Source of the DNA: Clostridia bacterium
Lineage (GTDB): Bacteria > Bacillota > Clostridia > Oscillospirales > CAG-272
Length of the DNA stretch: 17,388 nt
NCBI GenBank assembly: GCA_900753295.1
Contig: CAADYQ010000102.1
Location: 1-17,388, forward strand
Reading direction: 5' to 3'
In this document: piece by piece, positions 1 through 8,137 of the stretch
How positions within the stretch are numbered: the stretch's first letter is position 1
Layout of the letters: every line of letters starts with the position of its first letter
Made by a program: the position numbers and the translations under genes
The notes under the pieces: model-generated
Databases searched by the model: none
The model's input: only the letters and a program-made list of their open reading frames with translations
What the model was told of the DNA's origin: nothing

Positions 1-3000
1 CGCGTATTATCTCGTGCGCCGGAATGACCTCGTAGCCGCATTTTGCTCCGCATACCGTGCATTCGCGGTGCGCGGTGTAGCCGTCCTCGGTCTTGGTAGG
101 AGCGAGCGCGGGAACATCCACCCAGTCGTGCGTCGATATCGCGCTCTTAACAAAGCAGAGTCCGTTGGAGCAGAAGTGCCAGTGAGTAGTCTCATCCGAG
201 TACCATCTGTCGCCGAAGCTGTGTCTCATTCCGGGTGTTACCACCTGACCGCAGACCTTGCAAAGCACAGGAGTTGAACAGTCGAGATCATCCATTTCGG
301 GAGTGTGCGCGAGCGCCGCAAGCGTCGCTCCGCAGACCGAGCAGTTCACATCATTTGCGCAGGTCAGCGCATTTTTGTTGCCAGAGTGGTCGCATACCTT
401 CCATGTAGCCTTCAGAGTAACATTTTCCGCGGGCATCGTTGCGGGGATATCTTTATCCCAACCGGCGAAGGTGTACCCGACCTTTGTGGGATTTGCCGGA
501 GCGGTCACGGTCGTGCCGTAGTCCTGCGTGATGGGAGCTATCTCACTTCCACCGTCTGTGTCAAAGCTGATGGTGTAGCGGTTGACTGTCCACACGGGAT
601 AGAGCGTCACAGCCTCGTTTGCGGAGTATGTGCCGCCGAGCTCATAGACCTTGGCGCCGCCGTCGGTCGTTGCCCATCCGGTCTGCGTGTAGCCGGTACG
701 GGTAAAGAGCGCGCCGGGAAGGGTGAGATCGGTGCCGTATATCTTGGTCACGGTCGATGCCGCGCCGCTACCGTCCTTGCCGGGGTCACAGGTGATCGTA
801 ATGCGTTTTTCGAGTATCTTTATATACTTTGCCGCCGCTATGCTCTTGTCGGAGGTGCCCGTGACCGTCAGATCTGTGCCGTCGTTCTTCGCGCCTGCAA
901 GCATTGTTCTGTCATTGGCTATCACAATGACGGGAAGCTCGGTGCCGCCGTCTATCGCCACGCCGCTCTCGGCATCGGTGGTGATGAGCGTCAGCGTGCC
1001 GCCGTTTACGGTGATCTTGCCGTATTCCGTAGTATAGTAGAGAGTTGTCGAGGCGGCTGCCTTTTTGCCCTTGATAGTGACGTTACCGCCGTTTACGGTG
1101 AAGTCGAACGCCGAAAGACCGATATTGCCGGACGAGACCGTTATATTGCCGCTTTCAACTATGATGTTGGTTGCAGCTACTATTCCGTCGAGCGCCATAG
1201 TGCCGTTACCTGTGACCTCAAGCTCGCCGTCGCCGCGGAAGGTGAGCGTGTAGCCCTCGAAAAGCATTATGCAGTAACCGTCGACCGTCTCTTCTACCGT
1301 GTTTTTGCCGATGAGAACGATATCAAGATCGCAGTTGTACGTCTTGAACTCCGGGTGTAAACCGTAAGGCATTATCGTTCCGAAGCCACCGGTCGATTTG
1401 AGGTGTGCATTGTTGAGCATGAGGACACCCTTCCTCGTCTTTCCGTTTTCAATGAATTCGTATTTTACAGTGCCGTCGCCAAAGACATCGTCTTTGTTAG
1501 AGTCGGTGACCCACATGTAAACGCCGTTGTTCTCAAACGTTATCGGATAGATATAGTCAAATTTTCCGCCGGCAACGAACTTCGGAGTGCCGGTATACGG
1601 TGCGAGCTTCGGTATAAGTATCAGGGACTTGAACTCGGTATCATAGAAATTGATGTTGCGTCCGAGATTGGGGGCGTAAAGTTTACCATTGACCGTGCCG
1701 CCGTAGGCGTTGAACACCGCGCTGACCTTGGTAGAACCCGTAAAATAGATAGCGTAGCCGTCCGGATCGTTGCCGACCGTACCGCCGTAAAGGTTGAACA
1801 CACGGTCGTCGTCGCCGACTTCGACACAGGAGGTCTCAGAGCCGTCTGTTTTTGTGTTTACAATGCTGCCGCCGTACATATTGAATGTGCCGCCTACTCT
1901 CACCACCATGGTGTCCGAGCCGGATATCACACCGCCGCCCTTGCAGTCGGACAGTGTGAATGCCGAGGCTAACATGTGACCGGCTTCAAATGTGACCGTT
2001 TTGCCATTCAGACAGAGCTTGATATCGGCGGAAAGATACGGACCGCGCTTCATCGTTACATCATTCATAAGGAAGTAGTTGCCCGCCGTTGTCGGAAGCG
2101 AATCGGTCGCCGTCCACGGTTCCCATATGATATCCGAATGTGTCGTGTGGTCGCCGACGCTTGTTGAGCCGCCGCAGACGCAGTGGCTATGCTGTGGTAT
2201 GTAGCCGCAGACTGTGCATATATCATTTACGATACTGTGCGCGGCTCTCTCAACGAATCCGCAGCTGCATTCGCGGATGTGCTGGGCATCGCCGAAGGAT
2301 ACCCATGCGTAGTAGCCGTGAGTATGCGCGTCTCCGGTCATGCCGCGAAGGGCGGGGAGCTGTTTGCTTACCACGGCAAAATATATGCATTCGTCAGCCC
2401 ACGGGTCGTCTCTTCCGGTCCTGCCTGCTTTGAGCAGTGCAAGCACGGTCCCGTCGGCAAATTCCCATAGACCCCTTTTCTCGACACTGCCCTCTTCGTC
2501 GGGTCTGAATCCGATGGCGTAAAACGACGAGGAATCAAGATAATAGCAGTTCTTAAATGTCGTTGTACCGCCGCGGGTCGTACCGCAGATGCCGCCCGCA
2601 TTGAGACCATTCGCTGCGCTCACGGTTCCCACGCTGTAACAGCTGCGTACGGTTATGCCGTCGCCTTCCGTATAGCCTATGATGCCTCCGGCATAGCCGG
2701 TACCGACAACGTATACCTCGCCGATATTGATGCAGTCGGATATCGTACCCGCGAAGGCTCTGCCTACAATGCCGCCGCAACCCGCTTGATTCTGGGCGGC
2801 TCTGGTGCAATCCACCTTGCCGGTGTTGATGCAACTCTTCACCGTGCCGCCTTGCATCTCGCCTACAATGCCGCCTGCGGCTGAATTGTCGCCGTAAAGC
2901 TCCGTTATATGCCCGTCATTGCGGCAGTTCTCGATCGTTGTCGTGCCGTAGATGCTCCCCGCAATGCCTCCGACAAAACCTCTGTCCGGAACGGTCGTGA

Positions 3001-4864
3001 TGCGGCAGGAGCTGCGGCAATTCCGTATCGTTGAGTTTTGGACATATCCGGCAATGCCGCCCGCCATGACCTTAATGCCGCTATCCGGAGCACAGCCGCG
3101 CTGTATATATCCTGTCACCGTCACATTCATGACCGTGGCGCCGTCAAGACTGGCAAAAAGACCGGCGCAGTAATCATTCTCACCAGCAGTGCAGTACAGT
3201 CCTTTTATCGTGCGTCCCGAGCCGTTAAAGGTGCCGCTGTATGGGTTACGGCTGTCGCCGATGGGTGTCCATTCCTCCGGCGTGGCGCCGATAAGACCGG
3301 TGGTATAGTTTCCGTCGTCGTCAAACGTGCCGTCGTTCAGCACGATATTATTGATAAGCATCGCGCAAGCACCGAGGTGCTGTGTCTGTCCGTTTATACC
3401 GTTTACGAGATCGCGGAAGAGGAGCAGCTGCTCCTTTGTGCCGATCTGATAGGGATAGGCGGCGGTGCCGAGACCCTCCATGCGGATCACCTTTGTTCCG
3501 CTCAAATACGCAAGGGATGCGGTCGGGGCTGCCGTGCCGCCCGTCACGTTGTATTTGCTTTCATTCTGGATGTCGCTATCGCTGTATATACTGTCGCCCG
3601 CGTTGGCTTGGCATCCTGTAATGCTGCCGCCGGTCATGTTGATACTGCCGCCGGGGAACATATATACACCGCCGCCATAGCCTTCGGGATTGAGGACTCC
3701 GGAGAGCCCTGTGGCTTTGCAGCCGGTAATTGCGGCGCTGCCGGACATGGTAAATGTGCCGCCATCTGATACGGAAACACCGCCGCCGTTTATGGCGTTG
3801 CAGTTTTTAATGCTGCCGGCATTCATTTCAAATTTGACCAAATCAGGAGCTGTGTCATTGGCGTTTATATATACACCGCCGCCGTTGTTGGCTGTGCAGT
3901 TTTCTATGCTTCCGCCCTTCATGGTAAAAGCGGGTGTAATGCACTTGTACTGCCCGTTTTCTACGGCGAGCTTTCCAACGCTCGCCACATAAACGCCGCC
4001 GCCCTGATTTGCTTTGCAGCCGGTGATGCTGCCGGCATTTATGGTGAACACCGACTGACCGGACAGGTACACGCCGCCGCCGTTGAAGGCAGAGCAGTTT
4101 TCGATGCGCGCGCCCATGCTCAGCGCAAAGGAACCGAGGACTGTATTCCCGTTTTCATCCTTTTCGGAGGTTACATGAACACCTCCGCCGTAGTAGTAGC
4201 TACCATAACCACTTTGAATACCGCAGCCGGAGATAACGGTCCTTCCTCCCACCATGCTGAAAGTACCGCCGCATACCATAACACCTGCCTGCGATTCGTT
4301 TTCTATCCTGCTGCCCGAGGTCATGGATACCTTGCCGCGCAGAATGAAAATTCCGACGCTGGTGGTGTACTTGGGCGTTTCCTCCGATCCGTCTGGAATG
4401 GTTACGGACGAATTGGTGATGGTGCCGCCCCACATGCTCAGGTCTCCCGTGGGACCTACATATATTCCGGTGCTATTGTCGCCCCATACGTCGATCTTGC
4501 CTTTTTTGCTCTCATCGGAGAGCGTAAAGTTTGCATTGACGGCGATACCGACGGGGAACGCAGACATGACTTCTTTGCCGCCGTTGTTATACCGTGCGAC
4601 CGAGACCATTCCCGGCTCCCGGAATGTCAGCGTGTGACCGTTCAGATCGATCTCGGTGGTGTAATTGATGGGCAGTGTGCCTCTCTCAACGGTTATGTTG
4701 TCCGTCAGCCTGACATTGCCGCCGCCGCTTCGGACAGCCGTAAACAGCTCTTCTTCGGTGGCGACGTCGGTGAACGACTGCGCCGCAATCGCCAGCCCTG
4801 ATGCCAGTGTGAGACAGCTCACAAGGCAAAGCGCGAGCATGATTATCGTTAGCTTTTTCTTCAT
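1..4864 (-). CDS. Giant secreted mosaic surface protein (beta-helix, GLUG, InlB-type and CxxCG repeats), C-terminus cut by window edge
   Basis: I read this frame codon by codon from the ATG at 4864 to position 2 and found no stop: 1,621 residues, with the C-terminus missing beyond the left edge. GGAGG lies 7-8 bases before the ATG. Residues 1-27 form a Sec signal (MKKKLTIIMLALCLVSC, then a hydrophobic run to AIAAQS). In order: a parallel beta-helix-like region (about 60-450) with GGGV[YHS] turns near 225, 262, 288, 328, 360 and 397; a GLUG-type region (about 460-800) with a WTPIG / GTFNGSGRTIKG module and repeats of the form GGI[VIA]G...C.N.G.V; a Cys/His-rich segment (about 844-900); further beta-helix or carbohydrate-binding-like strands rich in YGG and NGG turns (about 950-1340); two InlB/Listeria-Bacteroides-type repeats (about 1359-1490, motifs GYTQTGW and GYTFAGW); and CxxCG units (about 1493-1621). 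Such modules belong to cell-surface adhesion or glycan-binding proteins. The actual ligand is unknown. Confidence 0.9.
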   Translation of the reverse strand, partial: MKKKLTIIMLALCLVSCLTLASGLAIAAQSFTDVATEEELFTAVRSGGGNVRLTDNITVERGTLPINYTTEIDLNGHTLTFREPGMVSVARYNNGGKEVMSAFPVGIAVNANFTLSDESKKGKIDVWGDNSTGIYVGPTGDLSMWGGTITNSSVTIPDGSEETPKYTTSVGIFILRGKVSMTSGSRIENESQAGVMVCGGTFSMVGGRTVISGCGIQSGYGSYYYGGGVHVTSEKDENGNTVLGSFALSMGARIENCSAFNGGGVYLSGQSVFTINAGSITGCKANQGGGVYVASVGKLAVENGQYKCITPAFTMKGGSIENCTANNGGGVYINANDTAPDLVKFEMNAGSIKNCNAINGGGVSVSDGGTFTMSGSAAITGCKATGLSGVLNPEGYGGGVYMFPGGSINMTGGSITGCQANAGDSIYSDSDIQNESKYNVTGGTAAPTASLAYLSGTKVIRMEGLGTAAYPYQIGTKEQLLLFRDLVNGINGQTQHLGACAMLINNIVLNDGTFDDDGNYTTGLIGATPEEWTPIGDSRNPYSGTFNGSGRTIKGLYCTAGENDYCAGLFASLDGATVMNVTVTGYIQRGCAPDSGIKVMAGGIAGYVQNSTIRNCRSSCRITTVPDRGFVGGIAGSIYGTTTIENCRNDGHITELYGDNSAAGGIVGEMQGGTVKSCINTGKVDCTRAAQNQAGCGGIVGRAFAGTISDCINIGEVYVVGTGYAGGIIGYTEGDGITVRSCYSVGTVSAANGLNAGGICGTTRGGTTTFKNCYYLDSSSFYAIGFRPDEEGSVEKRGLWEFADGTVLALLKAGRTGRDDPWADECIYFAVVSKQLPALRGMTGDAHTHGYYAWVSFGDAQHIRECSCGFVERAAHSIVNDICTVCGYIPQHSHCVCGGSTSVGDHTTHSDIIWEPWTATDSLPTTAGNYFLMNDVTMKRGPYLSADIKLCLNGKTVTFEAGHMLASAFTLSDCKGGGVISGSDTMVVRVGGTFNMYGGSIVNTKTDGSETSCVEVGDDDRVFNLYGGTVGNDPDGYAIYFTGSTKVSAVFNAYGGTVNGKLYAPNLGRNINFYDTEFKSLILIPKLAPYTGTPKFVAGGKFDYIYPITFENNGVYMWVTDSNKDDVFGDGTVKYEFIENGKTRKGVLMLNNAHLKSTGGFGTIMPYGLHPEFKTYNCDLDIVLIGKNTVEETVDGYCIMLFEGYTLTFRGDGELEVTGNGTMALDGIVAATNIIVESGNITVSSGNIGLSAFDFTVNGGNVTIKGKKAAASTTLYYTTEYGKITVNGGTLTLITTDAESGVAIDGGTELPVIVIANDRTMLAGAKNDGTDLTVTGTSDKSIAAAKYIKILEKRITITCDPGKDGSGAASTVTKIYGTDLTLPGALFTRTGYTQTGWATTDGGAKVYELGGTYSANEAVTLYPVWTVNRYTISFDTDGGSEIAPITQDYGTTVTAPANPTKVGYTFAGWDKDIPATMPAENVTLKATWKVCDHSGNKNALTCANDVNCSVCGATLAALAHTPEMDDLDCSTPVLCKVCGQVVTPGMRHSFGDRWYSDETTHWHFCSNGLCFVKSAISTHDWVDVPALAPTKTEDGYTAHRECTVCGAKCGYEVIPAHEIIR

Positions 4865-4947
4865 TTGTTTCCCTCCGTATGGTGGTTGCACGGCATGTGC
4901 CGGATGCTGGTGCACGCAAGGCACACGCAAAAATTGGTTTCGCATCT

Positions 4948-4976
4948 ATTATATCATATCCGCCCGTAAAAGTCCA
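4948..4976 (-). promoter_or_regulatory. Sigma-A-type promoter of the giant surface protein gene
   Basis: On the minus strand TGGACT (4971-4976) is followed after exactly 17 bases by TATAAT (4948-4953). A TG one base before the -10 box (TGATATAAT) makes it an extended -10 promoter. The expected transcription start is near 4941, giving a leader of about 77 bases before the ATG at 4864. The box lies immediately upstream of the only minus-strand gene start nearby, which supports its use. Confidence 0.7.
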
Positions 4977-4997
4977 TAGAGAATAATGCTTTTCCGC

Positions 4998-5036
4998 AAA
5001 AAATATCGGGAGCGGCTCGCGCGGCGAGTCGCTCCC
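4998..5036 (-). terminator. Intrinsic terminator of the five-gene minus-strand run
   Basis: Read on the minus strand, a hairpin at 5036-5008 has a GGGAGCG/CGCTCCC outer stem (7 bp), one A-C mismatch, a CTCGC/GCGAG inner stem (5 bp) and a 3-base loop. It is followed four bases later by six T residues (complement of the A-run 4998-5003). It begins about 33 bases after the ABC transporter stop at 5070. In plus-strand RNA the mismatch would be a G-U pair, but no T-run follows on that side. Confidence 0.75.
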
Positions 5037-5069
5037 TTAATGTGTTTGGGTTTATATTCAGACGGTATG

Positions 5070-6818
5070 TTATGCGATTATCTTATCGCTGTCGCGGAAT
5101 TGCAGGCGGTAAAGTCCGGCGTAAACGCCGTCGCGCGCCATAAGCTCGTCATGCGTGCCTTCCTCGGCTACATGACCGTTCGATATGACCGCTATCATAT
5201 CCGCGCTGCGGATGGTCGAAAGCCTATGCGCCACGACTATCGTGGTACGCCCGCGGCACAGCTCGTCAAGCGCCTGCTGGATAAGTATCTCGGTCGTGTT
5301 GTCAAGCGCCGAGGTCGCTTCGTCAAGGATAAGTATCGCAGGGTCCTTAAGGAATACGCGCGCTATGCTGAGGCGTTGCTTCTGACCGCCGGAAAGACGG
5401 ACTCCTCGCTCGCCTATCTCGGTGTCGTAGCCGTGCTCAAGCGACATCACCCAGTCGTGGATGTTGGCGCGCCGCGCTGCCTCTATCACCTCTTCATCGG
5501 TGGCGTCAAGCCTGCCGTAGAGGATATTGTCGCGTATCGAGCCGTTGAAAAGGAATACGTCCTGCTGAACTATACCTATGTTCTTTCGCAGCGAGTCAAG
5601 GGTCACATCGTTGATATCTTTGCCGTCAATGCATATCCTGCCGCCGCTTACCGGGTAAAAGTGCGGAATGAGGTGGCATATCGTGGTCTTGCCGCCGCCC
5701 GAAGGACCGACAAGCGCCAGCGTGCTTCCGTGCGGCACGTGCAGGTTTATGCCGTGCAGTACCTCGGACGATTGCGCTTCGGGGTCTGCGGAGGCGTATG
5801 AGAATTCCACATTTTCAATGTCGATGTCACCGCGAACGCGCCCCATGTCCTCGGCGTCCGGCTTTTCGGCTTCGGGTTCAACGTCCATTATCTCGCAAAA
5901 GCGTTCAAAGCCGGTCACGCCGTTCTGGTACTGCTCCATGAAGTTGATGAGCGTGGTGATGGGAGAAATAAAGAGGTTTACCGAAACGATAAAAGCGGAG
6001 TAATCGGCAAAGTCGATCTTGCCGGCGTAGAGGAATATGCCTCCGGCGATGAGGATTATGACGTTGAATACATCGGTGATAAAGGTGGATGAGGAATGGA
6101 ATGCCGCCATTGCGCGGTATGCGCGCCGGCACGCCTCATAGAACTGGGTATTGCCGACTTCGAATTTCTCCATTTCCTTTTCGGCATTGGTGTAGGCTTT
6201 TGTTACGCGTATGCCGGAGATACTGCTTTCGATGGCGGCGTTTATCACGGCATTGCTCTTGCGGCGGTCGGCAAACGCTTCGCGCATCTGGCGGCGCAGG
6301 CGCAGGGATACGAACAGCAACACCGGAACGCAGGCAAATATGATGAGCGTCAGCCACACGTTTATCATGCAGAGGTAAATGAACGAGCCTATTATCATTA
6401 CCGTGCTGATGATAAGATTTTCGGGACCGTGGTGCGCCAGCTCGCATACGTCAAACAGGTCGCTTGTGAGTCGGGTCATTATTTTGCCGGTCTCGTGATC
6501 GTCGTAGAAGGAGAAGGGCAGCCGCTCAAGGTGCGCAAACATATCGCGGCGCATCTGCGCCTGCATTGCGGTGCCTATCATGTGTCCGTCGTACTGGACA
6601 AAATAGCGAAGCATAAGGCGAAGCACGTAAAGTCCAAGCACGATAAGTCCGGCGTATACCACGCCGCGGAAGTTTTTGTTGGGGATGAGGTCGTTCAGCA
6701 TACGCCGTGTGACTATGGGGTACACCATGCCTATCACCGAGATAAGGAGAGAGGCAAGCATATCCATTGCAAACATGAATTTGTGCGGCTTGTAGTATGC
6801 GATAAAGCGTTTCAACAT
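5070..6818 (-). CDS. ABC exporter half-transporter (MsbA/MdlB-like, fused membrane and ATPase domains)
   Basis: This 582-residue protein is a full-length type IV ABC exporter half that normally works as a dimer in the cytoplasmic membrane, using ATP to export lipids, drugs or peptides. Residues about 15-300 hold six membrane segments. The ATPase domain starts near 330 and has every expected motif: Walker A GPSGGGKTT (371-379), Q-loop Q419 in VQQDVFLF, signature LSGGQKQR (475-482), Walker B ILILDE (495-500, catalytic E500), D-loop SALD and switch H531. All catalytic residues are intact, so homodimer function is likely. It is the last gene of the minus-strand run, 34 bases after mltG and before a terminator. 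An AGGAAGG element lies about 16 bases before the ATG, longer than usual, so the start is slightly uncertain; MLKRFIAYYKPHK is nevertheless a typical N-terminus. The substrate cannot be told from sequence. Confidence 0.95.
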   Translation of the reverse strand: MLKRFIAYYKPHKFMFAMDMLASLLISVIGMVYPIVTRRMLNDLIPNKNFRGVVYAGLIVLGLYVLRLMLRYFVQYDGHMIGTAMQAQMRRDMFAHLERLPFSFYDDHETGKIMTRLTSDLFDVCELAHHGPENLIISTVMIIGSFIYLCMINVWLTLIIFACVPVLLFVSLRLRRQMREAFADRRKSNAVINAAIESSISGIRVTKAYTNAEKEMEKFEVGNTQFYEACRRAYRAMAAFHSSSTFITDVFNVIILIAGGIFLYAGKIDFADYSAFIVSVNLFISPITTLINFMEQYQNGVTGFERFCEIMDVEPEAEKPDAEDMGRVRGDIDIENVEFSYASADPEAQSSEVLHGINLHVPHGSTLALVGPSGGGKTTICHLIPHFYPVSGGRICIDGKDINDVTLDSLRKNIGIVQQDVFLFNGSIRDNILYGRLDATDEEVIEAARRANIHDWVMSLEHGYDTEIGERGVRLSGGQKQRLSIARVFLKDPAILILDEATSALDNTTEILIQQALDELCRGRTTIVVAHRLSTIRSADMIAVISNGHVAEEGTHDELMARDGVYAGLYRLQFRDSDKIIA

Positions 6819-6852
6819 GATGATTTTTTCGGGATTCCTTCCTGTTTTATAA

Positions 6853-8091
6853 TTAGTGTCCGGCGGCTTCCTGCTCGCGGTGCTGTTTTACAAGGGCAAC
6901 GTTGCGTTCGTGTCCCGCACGCGTCTCGGCGTACAGCATAAAGCGGTTGGTGTCGGTCACAAAGAAGTAGTTGGAGCTTTCCGCATCCGGTGAGAGGGCG
7001 CAGGTCAGCGCCTGATAGGACGGATTGCATATTGCTCCGGGCGGCAGTCCGTTGGCAACGTAGGTGTTGTAGGGGTTGTCGAAATTAAGCTGCTCGGCTT
7101 TTATCTCGGCGGGCTTTTCACCCTTCGCAATGAGCCACGCATAAACGGTCGTTGCATCGCATTCAAGGTGCGGATAGTCCGAGGGCTTGTTAAGGCGGTT
7201 GTGTATTACCGCCGATACCTTGTCAAAGTCGGAGGCGTAATAGGCTTCCTTTTCTATTATAGAGGCTATCGTGACTATCTGGTCAACGGTAAAGCCGCTT
7301 TTTTCGGTGTATTCGCGTAGCTGGCGGTTGTATACCTCGTCAAAGCGGGCAAGGAGCTTGTTTATATAGTAGCTCTCCGAGTTGTCGGTGTAAAAATCGT
7401 AGGTGTCGGGGTAGAGGTAGCCCTCAAGCCGGTAGTGACGCCCGCCGCTCATGTCGATGTCGTTTATGAAGTCATAATCGTATTCGCCGTTGTTTATCGC
7501 GTCGATAAAGCCCTCGCGCGTGCCTATGCCGTTTGAGGTGAAAAGCTCGATTATGTCCTCAACATTGTAGCCCTCGGGGATGGTCAGCCGCTTTGTCGTG
7601 CGCGTTGAGCGCGGACGCAGATTGATAAGCAGCTCATCGTAGTTCATCATACCGTTTACGGTGTGCGCGCCCGCAACAAAAGCATATTTTTCGGGGTTTT
7701 CGGCAATGTATCTGTCAACATGCTTCAGCTTTGAGTAAAGGCGGAAGAGCCACGGGTATTTTATCACGCCGTCCTCGGCGAGTATTTCGGATATATCGGC
7801 GGCGGAGGCGTACTCCGGGACCTCTATCTCCACCTCCTCGCTGCTTTTTACGAATGCGTACATATCGTTGGCGCAGCTTATGGCAAAAAAGGCGAGCGCT
7901 CCCGAGACGATTATTATAAAGCTGATATACAGCACCGTTTTGAGCACAGCCATTATGGTGCTTGACGTTTCGGTATATCCCGGCTTTTTGGTGGGATCCT
8001 CCGTCATCCACGCGGGCGGCGCGGCTTCACGGCGGCGCGTTTTGCGTTCCGGGGCGTTCTTTTTTTCGCTCCGGTCATTCTTTTTCAACAT
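6853..8091 (-). CDS. mltG: Endolytic murein transglycosylase MltG (YceG-like)
   Basis: At 412 residues this matches the MltG/YceG family, membrane-anchored enzymes that cut nascent peptidoglycan strands and set glycan chain length. Residues 1-45 are charged and cytoplasmic, 47-73 form the single membrane anchor, and the rest is extracytoplasmic. A LysM-like segment lies around 88-170, and the catalytic domain follows from PEGYNVEDI (172-180) through LEGYLYPDTYDF (222-233). ASIIEKEA (276-283) contains E280, which corresponds to the catalytic glutamate in the E. coli enzyme (family knowledge). The domain ends with HNRL and the YNTY...GLPPGAICNP motif, both diagnostic. AAAAAGG lies about 9 bases before the ATG. 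It sits between a CPBP protease gene (46-base gap) and an ABC exporter gene. The C-terminal Cys and His residues have no evident role. Confidence 0.96.
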   Translation of the reverse strand: MLKKNDRSEKKNAPERKTRRREAAPPAWMTEDPTKKPGYTETSSTIMAVLKTVLYISFIIIVSGALAFFAISCANDMYAFVKSSEEVEIEVPEYASAADISEILAEDGVIKYPWLFRLYSKLKHVDRYIAENPEKYAFVAGAHTVNGMMNYDELLINLRPRSTRTTKRLTIPEGYNVEDIIELFTSNGIGTREGFIDAINNGEYDYDFINDIDMSGGRHYRLEGYLYPDTYDFYTDNSESYYINKLLARFDEVYNRQLREYTEKSGFTVDQIVTIASIIEKEAYYASDFDKVSAVIHNRLNKPSDYPHLECDATTVYAWLIAKGEKPAEIKAEQLNFDNPYNTYVANGLPPGAICNPSYQALTCALSPDAESSNYFFVTDTNRFMLYAETRAGHERNVALVKQHREQEAAGH

Positions 8092-8137
8092 TTTTATTTA
8101 CCTTTTTGTTTTTGATATAAAGTGCGGTGCGGCGGGC

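Noticed and set aside
305..1360. Plus-strand open frame of 351 codons
   Set aside because: It lies antisense inside the giant surface protein gene, whose own frame has a signal peptide and recognisable repeats throughout. The antisense product has no motif, and long shadow frames are expected in GC-rich coding DNA.
4986..5801. Plus-strand open frame of 271 codons
   Set aside because: It starts at the terminator hairpin and runs antisense through the ABC transporter ATPase domain; it has no ribosome site or recognisable domain.
6096..6941. Plus-strand open frame of 281 codons
   Set aside because: It is antisense to the membrane domain of the ABC exporter and the end of mltG, both of which have intact diagnostic motifs.
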